Below, one piece after another: positions 50,479-60,700 of a DNA stretch of 64,000 bases. The notes below the pieces were generated by a model. It saw nothing but the letters and a program-made list of their open reading frames with translations, did not search any database and was not told the DNA's origin. The stretch lies in the NCBI GenBank assembly GCA_019752015.1, contig JAIEMQ010000028.1, forward strand, positions 113,630 through 177,629, given 5' to 3'. Position numbers and translations under genes: made by a program. Numbering within the stretch: position 1 is the first letter of the stretch; every line of letters starts with the position of its first letter. Source of the stretch: Cyanobacteriota bacterium. GTDB taxonomy: Bacteria > Acidobacteriota > Vicinamibacteria > Vicinamibacterales > UBA2999.

Positions 50479-51365
50479 TCAAGAGCATGACCGGTTTTGC
50501 CTCGCTGACGCGCGACGACGAACGCGGCGCGATCGGCGTGACGATTCGATCGGTGAATCACCGCTTCCTGGATCTGCAGCTGCGGCTGCCGCCGTCGATC
50601 GCCGATCTCGAGCCGCGTTTGCGCGCGCTCGTGCAGAGGCACCTGGCGCGCGGCCGCGTCGAGATTTCGATCAGCCTGCAATTGCGGCAGAACACCGCGC
50701 CGCAAATCGAGCTCAACGAGGAGTTTGCGCGGGCACTGTCCGGCGCCATGGAACAGGCGCGCAGCCGCGGTCTCGTTGCTGGCGAGCTCACGCCGGGCGA
50801 CCTGCTGCGATTGCCGCAGGCGCTGACCATCCGCGAAAAACTTCAGGAGACCGGCGGCGTCTCCTCACTGCTCGGCACCGCGGTGGACGATGCGGTCGAG
50901 AGCGCGATCGGGCAGCTCGAAGAGATGCGCGTGCGCGAAGGCGTTCACCTGCGCGCCGATCTCGATACGCGCAAGGGACTGCTGTCCGGCTTGATCGCCC
51001 GAATCGCCGCGGCGGCCAACACCGGACGTGAAGAGCTCGAGACGCGCCTGCTCGAACGCGCGCGCGAGATTGCGGCCGTGCTGCCGATCGATCAGGCGGC
51101 GCTCTCGCAGGAAGTGGTGCGCGTCGCGCAGCGCTCCGATATCAGCGAGGAAGTGACGCGGTTCCACGGCCACCTCGCGCACTGGGACGCGCTCTCGGAC
51201 AGCCCCGAGCCGTGCGGCCGCAAGCTCGACTTCCTGTTGCAGGAAATGAACCGGGAAGTGAATACGATTGGATCGAAGGCCGACGGCTTGCAGGTCTCGG
51301 AAGTCGTGATTCAGGCCAAGGCCGAGCTCGAGCGGATGCGCGAGCAAGTGCAGAACGTCGAATAG
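50475..51365 (+). CDS. yicC: YicC-family protein (endoribonuclease/stress)
   Basis: A 296-residue protein with the YicC N-terminal signature IKSMTGFASLTRDDERG and VTIRSVNHRFLDLQLRLP. The C-terminal DUF1732 region has EEVTRFHGHLAHWDALSDS, GRKLDFLLQEMNREVNTIGSK and a final VIQAKAELERMREQVQNVE. YicC proteins act in RNA cleavage and stationary-phase or stress survival. It starts a conserved bacterial gene string, yicC-gmk-coaBC, here fused to the end of the exporter operon by a four-base overlap. Confidence 0.94.
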   Translation: MIKSMTGFASLTRDDERGAIGVTIRSVNHRFLDLQLRLPPSIADLEPRLRALVQRHLARGRVEISISLQLRQNTAPQIELNEEFARALSGAMEQARSRGLVAGELTPGDLLRLPQALTIREKLQETGGVSSLLGTAVDDAVESAIGQLEEMRVREGVHLRADLDTRKGLLSGLIARIAAAANTGREELETRLLERAREIAAVLPIDQAALSQEVVRVAQRSDISEEVTRFHGHLAHWDALSDSPEPCGRKLDFLLQEMNREVNTIGSKADGLQVSEVVIQAKAELERMREQVQNVE

Positions 51366-51400
51366 GGCCACAGAAGGCGCAGATACCACAGACAGCGCAG

Positions 51401-52051
51401 ATGTCGCATCAGACGCACAGGAAACCAGGCAACGTCCCCGAGAAGGGTCTCCTGTTCATCATCTCGGCGGCGTCGGGCACCGGCAAGACGACGCTCGCCG
51501 AGCGCCTGGTCCAGATTCTGCCCAACCTGCGCATGTCGCGCTCCTACACCTCGCGGCCGGCGCGCGCCGGCGAGCGCGACGGCGTCGACTACAACTTCGT
51601 CAGCCGCGAGCGCTTCGAGCAGATGATCGGGCGCGGCGAATTCCTCGAGTGGGCCGACGTGTTCGGCAATCTCTACGGCACGTCGCGGCTCGACGCCGAG
51701 CAGCTGCAGTCGTCGGGCCAGGACGTGGTGCTGGTAATCGACGTCCAGGGCGCCGCGCAGGTGAAGCGCAGCGGCATCGATCACACGTCGATCTTCGTGC
51801 TGCCGCCGTCGTTCGAGATTCTCGAGCGCCGGCTGCGCGGCCGCAGCGCCGACAGCGAGGCGGCGATGCAGAAGCGGCTGGCGGCGGCCCGCGCCGAGGC
51901 CGGCTGCTACGCCGACTACGACTACGTCGTCATCAACGATCAGCTCGAGCCGACGGTGGTGCGGCTGCAGGAGATCATCGCGGCGGAACGCTCGCGGATG
52001 CACCGTATGACACCTCTGGCCGAAGACATCATCAAAACGTTTAGGAAGTAA
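51401..52051 (+). CDS. gmk: Guanylate kinase
   Basis: A 216-residue enzyme phosphorylating GMP to GDP. The P-loop is SAASGTGKTTLAERL near residue 23, the GMP-binding residues lie in SRSYTSRPARAGERDGVDYNFV, and VLVIDVQGAAQVK is also conserved. I chose ATG 51401; the first 17 residues are a non-conserved tail. The 35 bases before it consist of imperfect CACAG-type repeats and show no Shine-Dalgarno site. The usual neighbour rpoZ is missing downstream: coaBC follows after 45 bases. Confidence 0.95.
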   Translation: MSHQTHRKPGNVPEKGLLFIISAASGTGKTTLAERLVQILPNLRMSRSYTSRPARAGERDGVDYNFVSRERFEQMIGRGEFLEWADVFGNLYGTSRLDAEQLQSSGQDVVLVIDVQGAAQVKRSGIDHTSIFVLPPSFEILERRLRGRSADSEAAMQKRLAAARAEAGCYADYDYVVINDQLEPTVVRLQEIIAAERSRMHRMTPLAEDIIKTFRK

Positions 52052-52059
52052 GACAGGCA

Positions 52060-52096
52060 GACAGGCCGGCAGGCAAACGGCCGATAATATACACGT
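52060..52096 (+). promoter_or_regulatory. Possible leaderless promoter of coaBC
   Basis: GATAAT at 52083-52088 lies 8 bases before the ATG at 52097. A weak GACA-containing -35 (CAGACA, 52058-52063) is 19 bases upstream. No Shine-Dalgarno site exists. The rest of the gap after gmk is an ACAGGC repeat (52051-52075). Confidence 0.4.
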
Positions 52097-53359
52097 ATGG
52101 CGTTGATCGCATTGGGCGTGACCGGCGGAATCGGGGCCTATAAGGCCGTCGAGATCGCGCGTGGACTGCAGAAGAACGGCCATGACGTTGTCGCCATCAT
52201 GACGAAGTCGGCAACGCAGTTCGTTGGCCCGTTGACCTTCGAAGCCATTACCCGCCGCGAAGTCATCACCGACCAGTGGAAGGCGGGCGCCAACGCCGAC
52301 ATCGAGCACATTGCGATCGCGTCGAACATCGATCTGCTGCTGGTCGCGCCGGCAACGGCCAACACCATCGGCAAGTTCGCGAACGGTCTCGCCGACGATT
52401 TCCTGTCGTCGCTCTACACCGCGACGCGCGCGCCGGTGATGATCGCGCCGGCGATGAACTCGAACATGTTCGATCATCCGGCGGTGGCGAAGAACCTCGA
52501 CACGCTGATCGCGCGCGGCGTTCACGTCGTCGATCCGGGCTCCGGCTACCTGGCGTGCGGATGGATCGGCAAGGGGCGGCTCGCGGAGCCTGAAGATGTC
52601 GTCGCCTCCGCCGAGCAACTGCTCAGGGCCCGCCGGGCAGAGCCTGTCTCGCCGAAGCCTTTTGGCGAAGGCGGATTGGCCGGCCGTAGCATCCTGATTA
52701 CCGCGGGCCCGACGTTCGAAGACATCGATCCGGTGCGGTTTGTCGGCAACCGGTCGAGCGGCCGGATGGGCTATGCGCTCGCGGCCGAGGCGTTGCGCCG
52801 CGGCGCCGCCGTGACGCTGGTGACCGGGCCAACCCATCTCACCGCGCCGCATGGCGCGAACCTCGTCAAGGCACGCAGCGCCGCCGATATGCATGCCGCG
52901 GTCATGGAACGCATCGCGGCGCAGGACGCCGTTGTCATGTCGGCAGCGGTCGCCGACTACACGCCGGCCGCGCCGGCGCCACAGAAGGTGAAAAAGTCCG
53001 ACGGCCCGGTGACGATCACGCTCAATCGCACGAAAGACATTCTCGGGGAACTCGGCAAGCTGCCCTCGCGTAAGCAGGGTCTGCCGGTGCTCGCCGGCTT
53101 CGCGGCGGAGACCAGCGACGTGGTCGCCTATGCGAAAACGAAACTGAAAGAGAAGGGCGCCGACCTGATCGTCGCCAACGACGTGTCGCGCAGCGACGCC
53201 GGCTTCGATGTCGACACGAACGCCGTGACGCTCGTGACCGCGAACGGTGCAGAGGACGTGCCGCTGCAATCGAAGGCCGCCGTCGCGGCGAAAATTCTCG
53301 ATCGCATCGAACAATTCCTGATCGCCGTGCCCGCGAAGGACGCTAAAGTTAGAGCGTAA
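52097..53359 (+). CDS. coaBC: Bifunctional phosphopantothenoylcysteine decarboxylase/synthetase
   Basis: A 420-residue coenzyme A biosynthesis enzyme. The CoaC flavoprotein half begins IALGVTGGIGAYKAVEIARG. The decarboxylase motifs are in PATANTIGKFANGLADDFLS and the active-site Cys is in YLACGWIGKGRL. The CoaB half starts ILITAGPTFEDIDPVRFVGN and includes SAAVADYTPA and LNRTKDILGELG. Between the halves, residues 182-195 (EPVSPKPFGEGGLAG) are encoded by a dispersed repeat (52640-52679). Its TAA overlaps the next gene's ATG. Confidence 0.95.
   Translation: MALIALGVTGGIGAYKAVEIARGLQKNGHDVVAIMTKSATQFVGPLTFEAITRREVITDQWKAGANADIEHIAIASNIDLLLVAPATANTIGKFANGLADDFLSSLYTATRAPVMIAPAMNSNMFDHPAVAKNLDTLIARGVHVVDPGSGYLACGWIGKGRLAEPEDVVASAEQLLRARRAEPVSPKPFGEGGLAGRSILITAGPTFEDIDPVRFVGNRSSGRMGYALAAEALRRGAAVTLVTGPTHLTAPHGANLVKARSAADMHAAVMERIAAQDAVVMSAAVADYTPAAPAPQKVKKSDGPVTITLNRTKDILGELGKLPSRKQGLPVLAGFAAETSDVVAYAKTKLKEKGADLIVANDVSRSDAGFDVDTNAVTLVTANGAEDVPLQSKAAVAAKILDRIEQFLIAVPAKDAKVRA
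52640..52679 (+). repeat. Dispersed palindromic element copy in coaBC linker
   Basis: GAGCCTGTCTCGCCGAAGC followed by CTTTTGGCGAAGGCGGATTGG. It is in frame, between the CoaC and CoaB domains, and shares about 20 bases at its left end and 11 bases at its right end with the priA copy. Confidence 0.8.
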
Positions 53360-54048
53360 TGTCGCGGGAGTTGGCAGATCACCTCAAGTACTACGAAGAG
53401 ATTGGTGTCGCCGGCGTCAGCCGGGATCCAAAATGGCGCAGCCGCGCAGATGCACCTGCACTCCAGGCACCCGAGGCACTCCAGGCACTTGAAGTTCTCG
53501 ACGATATCAAGACCGACATCGGAGCCGCGTGCACGCGCTGTAAGTTGTGCACCCTCGGACGATCGCAAATCGTTTTCGGCGTCGGTAATCCAAAAGCGCG
53601 TTTGATGTTCGTCGGGGAGGCGCCCGGCGAAGACGAAGACACGAAGGGTGAGCCGTTCGTCGGCCGCGCCGGCCAGCTGCTGACGAAGATCATCGAAGCG
53701 ATCGGGATGACGCGCGAGCAGGTCTACATCGCCAACGTCATCAAGTGCCGGCCACCAGGCAATCGCAATCCCGAGCCCGACGAGGTCGCGGCCTGCGAGC
53801 CGTTCCTGTTCCGCCAGATCGACGTCATCCAGCCGAAGGTGATCGTGCCGCTCGGCAAGTTCGCGGCGCAATGCCTGCTGAAGTCGATGGATCCGATCAC
53901 GCGGTTGCGCGGGCGTCAATTCGACTATCGCGGCGCGGTGCTGATCCCGACGTTCCATCCCGCCTACCTGCTGCGCAATCCTTCGGCCAAGCGCGAAGTG
54001 TGGGAGGACATGAAGAAAGTTCGATCTATCCTCCAGTCTGAGGCGTAA
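53359..54048 (+). CDS. Uracil-DNA glycosylase, family 4 (4Fe-4S)
   Basis: A 229-residue DNA repair enzyme that removes uracil. The cluster ligands include C-T-R-C-K-L-C near residues 59-65 and later Cys in [15 protein letters not shown] and VAACEPF. The catalytic region reads [24 protein letters not shown], and the DNA-intercalation motif is FHPAYLLRN near the end. Residues 33-45 ([14 protein letters not shown]) are low-complexity and come from an imperfect CAGGCAC repeat. It is coupled to coaBC by a one-base overlap and followed by priA after 25 bases. Confidence 0.94.
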   Translation: MSRELADHLKYYEEIGVAGVSRDPKWRSRADAPALQAPEALQALEVLDDIKTDIGAACTRCKLCTLGRSQIVFGVGNPKARLMFVGEAPGEDEDTKGEPFVGRAGQLLTKIIEAIGMTREQVYIANVIKCRPPGNRNPEPDEVAACEPFLFRQIDVIQPKVIVPLGKFAAQCLLKSMDPITRLRGRQFDYRGAVLIPTFHPAYLLRNPSAKREVWEDMKKVRSILQSEA

Positions 54049-54073
54049 GACAATTCGCGATCGACTCGTTTCC

Positions 54074-56328
<2,255 letters not shown>

Positions 56329-56332
<4 letters not shown>

Positions 56333-57348
56333 CCGGGAATGAACTCGCCGATCGGCACGGGCGTGAAGCACACGATCAGAATCAGCATCGCGACCGCCGC
56401 CAGCAGCACCCGTCGCCTGTCGAGCGGCTCGTCATCGTAGAGCGTCGGCGGGTGCCGCGGCCCGAGCGTCGCCACCATCACGACCAGCAGCACCGTCCAC
56501 ACAATCCAGCTGCTCGACATCGTCGACAGGAAAATCGCCACGCCAACCATCACGAGCGTGACGATCGTCGAGCGTTCACCGAGCACCGCGTACGAAATGT
56601 GGCCGCCATCGAGCTGCGCGATCGGAAACAGATTGAGCGCCGTGGCGAGCAGGCCGAACCACGCCGCGAACGCCATCGGGTGCATGTTGATCGAATAGCC
56701 GTCGGCGACCTGGCCCCAGACGAGCCACGCCGCAAACTTGAAGAGCAGCGGCTCGCCGAGCTCGATCAGATTCGACGAATCCTGCGGCAGCCGATCGATG
56801 CGCGACATCATCAACCCGATGACGAGCGCGGGCACCGCCACGACGAAGCCGGCGATCGGCCCCGCGATCCCGATGTCGAACAGCGCGACCTTGTTCGGAA
56901 TACGCGACTTGATCCTGATGAACGCGCCCAGCGTTCCGGTCAACACCGGCGCCGGCAGGAAGAACGGCCGCGTCGCGATCACGCCGTAGCGCAGGCAGGC
57001 GACGTAGTGCCCCATCTCGTGGCAGCCGAGGATCGCCAGGATCGTCAGGCTGTACCAGAGGCCGTGCAGGTAGAACAGCGGCGTCCGAAACGCGTCGGAC
57101 AATGATGGCCCGGCGAGCTGCGGAAGATCCGAGGACGCCAGATCGATGTTGAAGAAGAAATAGTGACAGCCGCCCGCGAACGTTGTCGTCAGCAGCGTCA
57201 CGCCGAGCAGCACCATCTGCACCCAGAGACGGCCATGCGGCGGCGGCAGCGGTTTCGGTACGAACTGCTCGTATTGATCGTTTGGGTCTGACGGAGGCAG
57301 GTCGGGCAGAACAGGCGTTGGGCCCTCGGGCCCAGGCGGCGAGTGCAC
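56329..57348 (-). CDS. Site-2 protease-family membrane metallopeptidase (M50-like)
   Basis: A 339-residue membrane protein with about seven to eight helices. The zinc site is HEMGH at residues 110-114 within helix AILGCHEMGHYVACL, and the third ligand Asp is in NLFPIAQLDGGH near 255. The N-terminal 40 residues are Pro-rich and cytosolic. It lacks PDZ domains, so it resembles the minimal EGY1/YUP-type proteases more than RseP. It would cleave membrane-bound regulators. Its stop overlaps the priA end by four bases on the opposite strand, and it is downstream of the HU gene on the same strand. Confidence 0.88.
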
Positions 57349-57360
57349 AGTTGATCGAGC

Positions 57361-57630
57361 TTATCCGATGTTCTGGAGTTCCTTACCGGGCTTGAAACGG
57401 ATCGTGCGGCCGGGAGGGATGCGCACTTCTTTGCCGGTGCGCGGGTTGCGGCCGATGCCGCGCTTGCGGGGCTTCACCTGGAACACGCCAAAGCCGCGCA
57501 GCTCAATGCGTTCGCCGCGCTGCATCGAGTGGCGCATGGCTTCGAACACGGCATCGACAGCCAGCTCGGCCTTCACTTTGGTGACGTCCGCCACCCGTGA
57601 GACCTCGTTCACGATGTCGACCTTGATCAT
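57361..57630 (-). CDS. HU/IHF-family DNA-binding protein
   Basis: An 89-residue nucleoid protein. The beta-arm motif is GRNPRTGKEVRIPPGRTI and the body reads IELRGFGVFQVKPRKRGI. The IHF-like features (MIKVDIVNEVSRVADVTK start, IPPGR arm) fit the HU/IHF group of Acidobacteria. It bends DNA and helps organise the chromosome. It has a good promoter upstream (57661-57689) and lies 12 bases ahead of the site-2 protease gene, with which it may be co-transcribed. Confidence 0.95.
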   Translation of the reverse strand: MIKVDIVNEVSRVADVTKVKAELAVDAVFEAMRHSMQRGERIELRGFGVFQVKPRKRGIGRNPRTGKEVRIPPGRTIRFKPGKELQNIG

Positions 57631-57660
57631 TGAGTCTGATTTGCCCCGATCTGTGTAACT

Positions 57661-57689
57661 AGCTTAAATCAGGGGACTTAGGCTGTCAA
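57661..57689 (-). promoter_or_regulatory. Promoter of the HU gene
   Basis: On the minus strand TTGACA (57689-57684) and TAAGCT (57666-57661) are 17 bases apart. The leader would be about 24 bases. The rest of the 195-base divergent region up to der shows CAGCAGGCACCGAAGGCACAG-like short repeats at 57786-57808 and no other clear signal. Confidence 0.7.
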
Positions 57690-57825
57690 ACGGATAAGTG
57701 CTTTGTTCAGATGTATTTATCGGCAGGGATGTGCATTTCTGGTCCTGGTTTCCGGCGCAAACCCTTTGACGCCAGTAATATAGGCCACAGCAGGCACCGA
57801 AGGCACAGATGACGGGAAACGCGGT

Positions 57826-59334
57826 ATGAGGGCTGCCCTCAAGCAAGTCGTGTTGGTTGGCCGCCCAAATGTGGGTAAGTCGACGCTCTTCAATCGTTTG
57901 AGCGGCACCAGGCGCTCGATCGTCACGTCCATCGCCGGCACCACGCGCGACGTCATCACACACCCCGTTTCCTGGGGCAACCGGCAGTTCAAGCTCACCG
58001 ACACCGGCGGCTTGTTTGGTCACAGCGAAGACCCGCTTCACGAGCTCGTGATTGCGCACGGCACACGCGCGTTGAAGGTCGCTGATCTGATCGTGGTCGT
58101 GGTCGACGGCCGCGAAGGGCTGATCCCAGGCGACGAAGAAATCGCCAGGGCCTCGCGCGATGCCGGCAAGCCCGTGATCCTCGCGATCAACAAGGCCGAC
58201 GATCGTCGCGCCCGGACCGGCGCGCTCGAGCTCTACCGACTGGGCTTCGAACACGTTGTCGAGATCAGCGCCGAACATGGAGACGGAGTCGGAGACCTGC
58301 TGGAACTGATCGTCGAGAAGCTGGGGATCGGGGATCGGGGATCGGGGATCGGGGATCAGGAAGCAAGCAGCGAAGAGCCGGTTGAGCCTGACGAAACGGC
58401 GATCGCAATTGTCGGTCGTCCGAACGCGGGCAAGTCCTCGTTGGTCAATCGCTTGTTGCGCGAAGATCGAATGATCGTCTCCGAAGTGCCGGGGACGACA
58501 CGCGATTCAGTCGATTCGATCCTGCAGTGGCATAAACGATCATTCCGTATCGTCGACACCGCCGGTATTCGCCGTCCGGGGAAAGTGTCGAAGTCGCAAG
58601 TTGAATCGGTGAGCGTGTTGCTGGCGAAGCGCGCGATCGAGCGCGCCGACGTGGTCGTGCTGGTGCTCGATGCGACGGCCGGTCCCACCGATCAGGACGG
58701 CGCGATCGCCGGCGCCGCGAAGGAAGCCGGGAAGGGCATCATCGTCGCCGCGAACAAGTGGGACTTGATGACCGTGACCGAGGGCGTGGACGCGACCAAG
58801 GTTTTCGACGAGAACCTGCGTTACCAGCTCAAGTTTCTCGACTACGCGCCGATCATTCACATCTCCGCGGTCACGGGCGAGCGAACGCCGAAGCTGCTCG
58901 AGCTGGTCGACAAGGTCGCCGCGGCGGCGCGCACGCGAGTACCGACCGGCGAGCTCAATCGTTTCATCGAGAAGATCACGGTCGCCTCGCCGCCGGTGAC
59001 GTCGGGGAAGCGCAACGTCCGCGTGATGTATGCGTCGCAGACCAGCGTCGCTCCGCCGACGTTCGTGTTGTTTACGAATGCGGAAGCGAAGCTGCACTTT
59101 TCGTACGAGCGGTTCCTCGAAAACCGGTTGCGCGAAACATACGGATTCTTCGGCAATCCGATTCGGATCCAGGTGCGCGGCCGGAAGGACACGCGCAAGG
59201 GCAGGGAGCGCAAGACCGACGTCGAACGCGCCCCCGATCGCCGCAAGCCCGTAAAAAAGGGCCCGGGCTCAAAACCCACGCGCGCCGATCGTGCGAGGAA
59301 AGCGAAGCGATCCGCGACGCGCAGGCGGCGCTAG
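57826..59334 (+). CDS. der: Ribosome-assembly GTPase Der (EngA)
   Basis: A 502-residue double GTPase needed for 50S subunit maturation. The first G domain has VGRPNVGKSTLFNRLSG, DTGG and NKAD. The second has VGRPNAGKSSLVNRLL, DTAGIRRPGKV and NKWD. The C-terminal KH domain precedes a long basic tail (KKGPGSKPTRADRARKAKRS). Between the G domains, residues 166-178 (GIGDRGSGIGDQ) are encoded by five perfect GGGGATC units. The linker is known to tolerate length changes. The 195-base upstream region is shared with the HU gene. Confidence 0.96.
   Translation: MRAALKQVVLVGRPNVGKSTLFNRLSGTRRSIVTSIAGTTRDVITHPVSWGNRQFKLTDTGGLFGHSEDPLHELVIAHGTRALKVADLIVVVVDGREGLIPGDEEIARASRDAGKPVILAINKADDRRARTGALELYRLGFEHVVEISAEHGDGVGDLLELIVEKLGIGDRGSGIGDQEASSEEPVEPDETAIAIVGRPNAGKSSLVNRLLREDRMIVSEVPGTTRDSVDSILQWHKRSFRIVDTAGIRRPGKVSKSQVESVSVLLAKRAIERADVVVLVLDATAGPTDQDGAIAGAAKEAGKGIIVAANKWDLMTVTEGVDATKVFDENLRYQLKFLDYAPIIHISAVTGERTPKLLELVDKVAAAARTRVPTGELNRFIEKITVASPPVTSGKRNVRVMYASQTSVAPPTFVLFTNAEAKLHFSYERFLENRLRETYGFFGNPIRIQVRGRKDTRKGRERKTDVERAPDRRKPVKKGPGSKPTRADRARKAKRSATRRRR
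58323..58357 (+). repeat. Five perfect GGGGATC heptads inside der
   Basis: Five uninterrupted 7-bp units encode a Gly/Ile/Asp/Arg/Ser linker. Because 7 is not a multiple of 3, gain or loss of one unit would break the frame; three units (21 bp) would keep it. Confidence 0.95.
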
Positions 59335-59340
59335 ACGGCG

Positions 59341-59393
59341 CTTGCCCTGAGTGAGCGGCTCGACGCAACGCGTCGAGGTGCGAGTCGAAGGGG
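59341..59393. repeat. Palindromic dispersed repeat between der and the MerR gene
   Basis: CTTGCCCTGAGTGAGCG on the left and CGAGTCGAAGGG on the right bracket a hairpin CTCGACGC-AAC-GCGTCGAG (59359-59377). The ends belong to a widespread type of bacterial palindrome (CCCTTCGACTC ... CTCAGGGCAAG). It may terminate der transcription. The right edge runs into the TATAAT of the next gene. Confidence 0.7.
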
Positions 59394-59399
59394 TATAAT
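59394..59399 (+). promoter_or_regulatory. -10 box adjoining the MerR start (leaderless candidate)
   Basis: A perfect TATAAT lies 7 bases before the ATG at 59407. There is no Shine-Dalgarno site and no good -35; that position falls inside the palindromic repeat. Confidence 0.55.
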
Positions 59400-59406
59400 T
59401 TCCGCA

Positions 59407-59844
59407 ATGGCTGCAACCAAGCGGGAGCTGTTCAAAGCCGCCGAAGTCTGCGAAGTCGTGCAGGTGCAGCCGTACGTCCTGCGCTCGTGGGAGGCGGAGT
59501 TCCCGAAGATTGGCCAGGGCCAGGGCGGCCAGCGTCTGTATCGCAAGGCCGACATCGAGCTCGTGCTGCGTATCAAGCAGCTGGTGTTCGAGGAGGGCCT
59601 GACGCTGTCGGGCGCGCGGCGGCGGCTCGAGGAAGACAGCGAGCCGCAGGCCAACGGCACCGGCGCGCTCGTGGACGAGATGTTCGGCGATCGCGTGCGC
59701 GAGCGGCTCAAGACCGTGAAGAGCGGGCTGCAGTCGATCCTCGAAATGCTATCGAAGGACGGCGAGCGTCAGCCGGAATTGCGTCTGGTTGCACCGACAC
59801 CCGCGAAAAAGAAGACGGTCGCGAAAGGGAAAGGTAAGAAGTAA
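59407..59844 (+). CDS. MerR-family transcriptional regulator
   Basis: A 145-residue protein. The winged-helix DNA-binding part (residues 8-75) reads FKAAEVCEVVQVQPYVLRSWE and RLYRKADIELVLRIKQLV. A short helical dimerisation segment follows (DRVRERLKTVKSGLQSILEML), then a basic Lys-rich tail (TPAKKKTVAKGKGKK). It lacks an effector-binding domain. MerR proteins of this short kind are common in Acidobacteria and their targets are unknown. It is probably translated from a leaderless transcript. Confidence 0.9.
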   Translation: MAATKRELFKAAEVCEVVQVQPYVLRSWEAEFPKIGQGQGGQRLYRKADIELVLRIKQLVFEEGLTLSGARRRLEEDSEPQANGTGALVDEMFGDRVRERLKTVKSGLQSILEMLSKDGERQPELRLVAPTPAKKKTVAKGKGKK

Positions 59845-59862
59845 ACTGTTAGCCGAAGTTTA

Positions 59863-59918
59863 AACTTTTAACTTTTAACTTTTAACTTCTAACTTTTAAC
59901 TTTTAACTTTTAACTTCC
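59863..59918. repeat. Eight AACTTTT heptads before tRNA-Pro
   Basis: AACTTTT occurs in eight consecutive units, with AACTTCT in the fourth and AACTTCC at the end. The same heptad occurs 40 kb away at 19622-19663. The array ends three bases before the tRNA gene. Confidence 0.95.
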
Positions 59919-59921
59919 TAT

Positions 59922-59999
59922 CGGGATGTAGCGCAGCCTGGCTAGCGCGCCTGCTTGGGGTGCAGGAGGTCCCGGGTTCGAATCCCGGCATCCCGACCA
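59922..59999 (+). tRNA. tRNA-Pro (anticodon GGG), CCA encoded
   Basis: The acceptor stem CGGGATG pairs with CATCCCG. The D arm has GCGCAG and TAGCGC, and the anticodon stem CCTGC/GCAGG closes the loop TTGGGGT, giving anticodon GGG. The T arm is CCGGGTTCGAATCCCGG, and ACCA ends the gene. All features are consistent, and the total length of 78 includes CCA. Confidence 0.96.
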
Positions 60000-60031
60000 A
60001 CCTTCGCAAACGCTTGCTTCTCTCGTTTGCT

Positions 60032-60127
60032 ACGGTTGGCAAGCCACCTGTCAGGCTTGCCAACCGTTCATCCTCACGCAAGCTCGGGCGAAGGTTGTCC
60101 ACCGTAGCGCGTAGCGCGAAGGTGGAC
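60032..60127. repeat. Hairpins and dispersed element after tRNA-Pro
   Basis: A 14-bp perfect stem (ACGGTTGGCAAGCC at 60032-60045 with its complement at 60054-60067) has an 8-base loop and likely ends the tRNA transcript. Downstream, GTCCACC ... GGTGGAC (60097-60127) is on its minus strand a copy of the dispersed element seen in hflX (CCACCTTCGC ... CTACGGTGG). Outer AACCTTCGC and GCGAAGGTT segments can pair around the whole. Bases 60128-60290 show nothing I can assign. Confidence 0.7.
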
Positions 60128-60319
60128 CGTCTGTTTCACAATTTGCAACATGTATCGTTGCCAAACCTCATACATTCTGCGCGCTCTTTGAGTCGACCCC
60201 CTCGATATCAACGGGAAAATGCCACGCGCTCGACGGCTGCTAGGTTGCAGTATCGCGAAGCATGGAAAAGAATCTTCGCTTCGTATATGTGATCAAGAAC
60301 GCGGCGCAGCACGGCAGCG

Positions 60320-60700
60320 ATGATCGTGCCTCTGCGCTCGCTCGATGCATTGAGGCGCAGCTATCGGAATCTCGACGCGCATCCATCGCTGATGAACGAA
60401 GGATTTCCTCCGCTCGTCTACGTGTTCTGTCGCGAGACGCTCGAGCTGCGGAATCAATTGACCGCGCGATTCTTTTTCGAGGCGCACGGTGTGCGCGAGG
60501 ATCCTGCAACAGGAAATGGTGCGGCGTTTCTTGCCAAGTACCTGCTCCAACATCAGCCGTTCGATCGCGCGCCGTATTCATTGCGGATCGAGCCGGGCCA
60601 CGACCTGGGCCGGCCGTCGCTCATCATGCTGCGGGCCGGCGATGATGAGATCTTTGTCGGTGGCGGCGTCGTGCCTGTCGTTGAAGGCAGATTAGCGTGA
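60320..60700 (+). pseudogene. 5'-truncated PhzF-family epimerase/isomerase
   Basis: The 126-residue frame matches only the C-terminal half of PhzF-like proteins: IVPLRSLDALRRSYRNLDAH, then PLVYVFCRETL, the hallmark HGVREDPATGNGAAFLAKYL (the D-P-A-T-G motif), and a final GRPSLIMLRAGDDEIFVGGG. The N-terminal half, which carries the catalytic Glu, is absent: the frame is blocked by a stop at 60290, and no homologous sequence is seen before it. The loss lies just downstream of tRNA-Pro and its repeats. Its stop overlaps the GTG of the following gene. Confidence 0.8.

Noticed and set aside
59896..60102. Minus-strand frame across tRNA-Pro encoding a GMPGFEPGTSCTPSRR-type peptide
   Set aside because: This is the well-known spurious translation of a tRNA complement; the tRNA call is solid.
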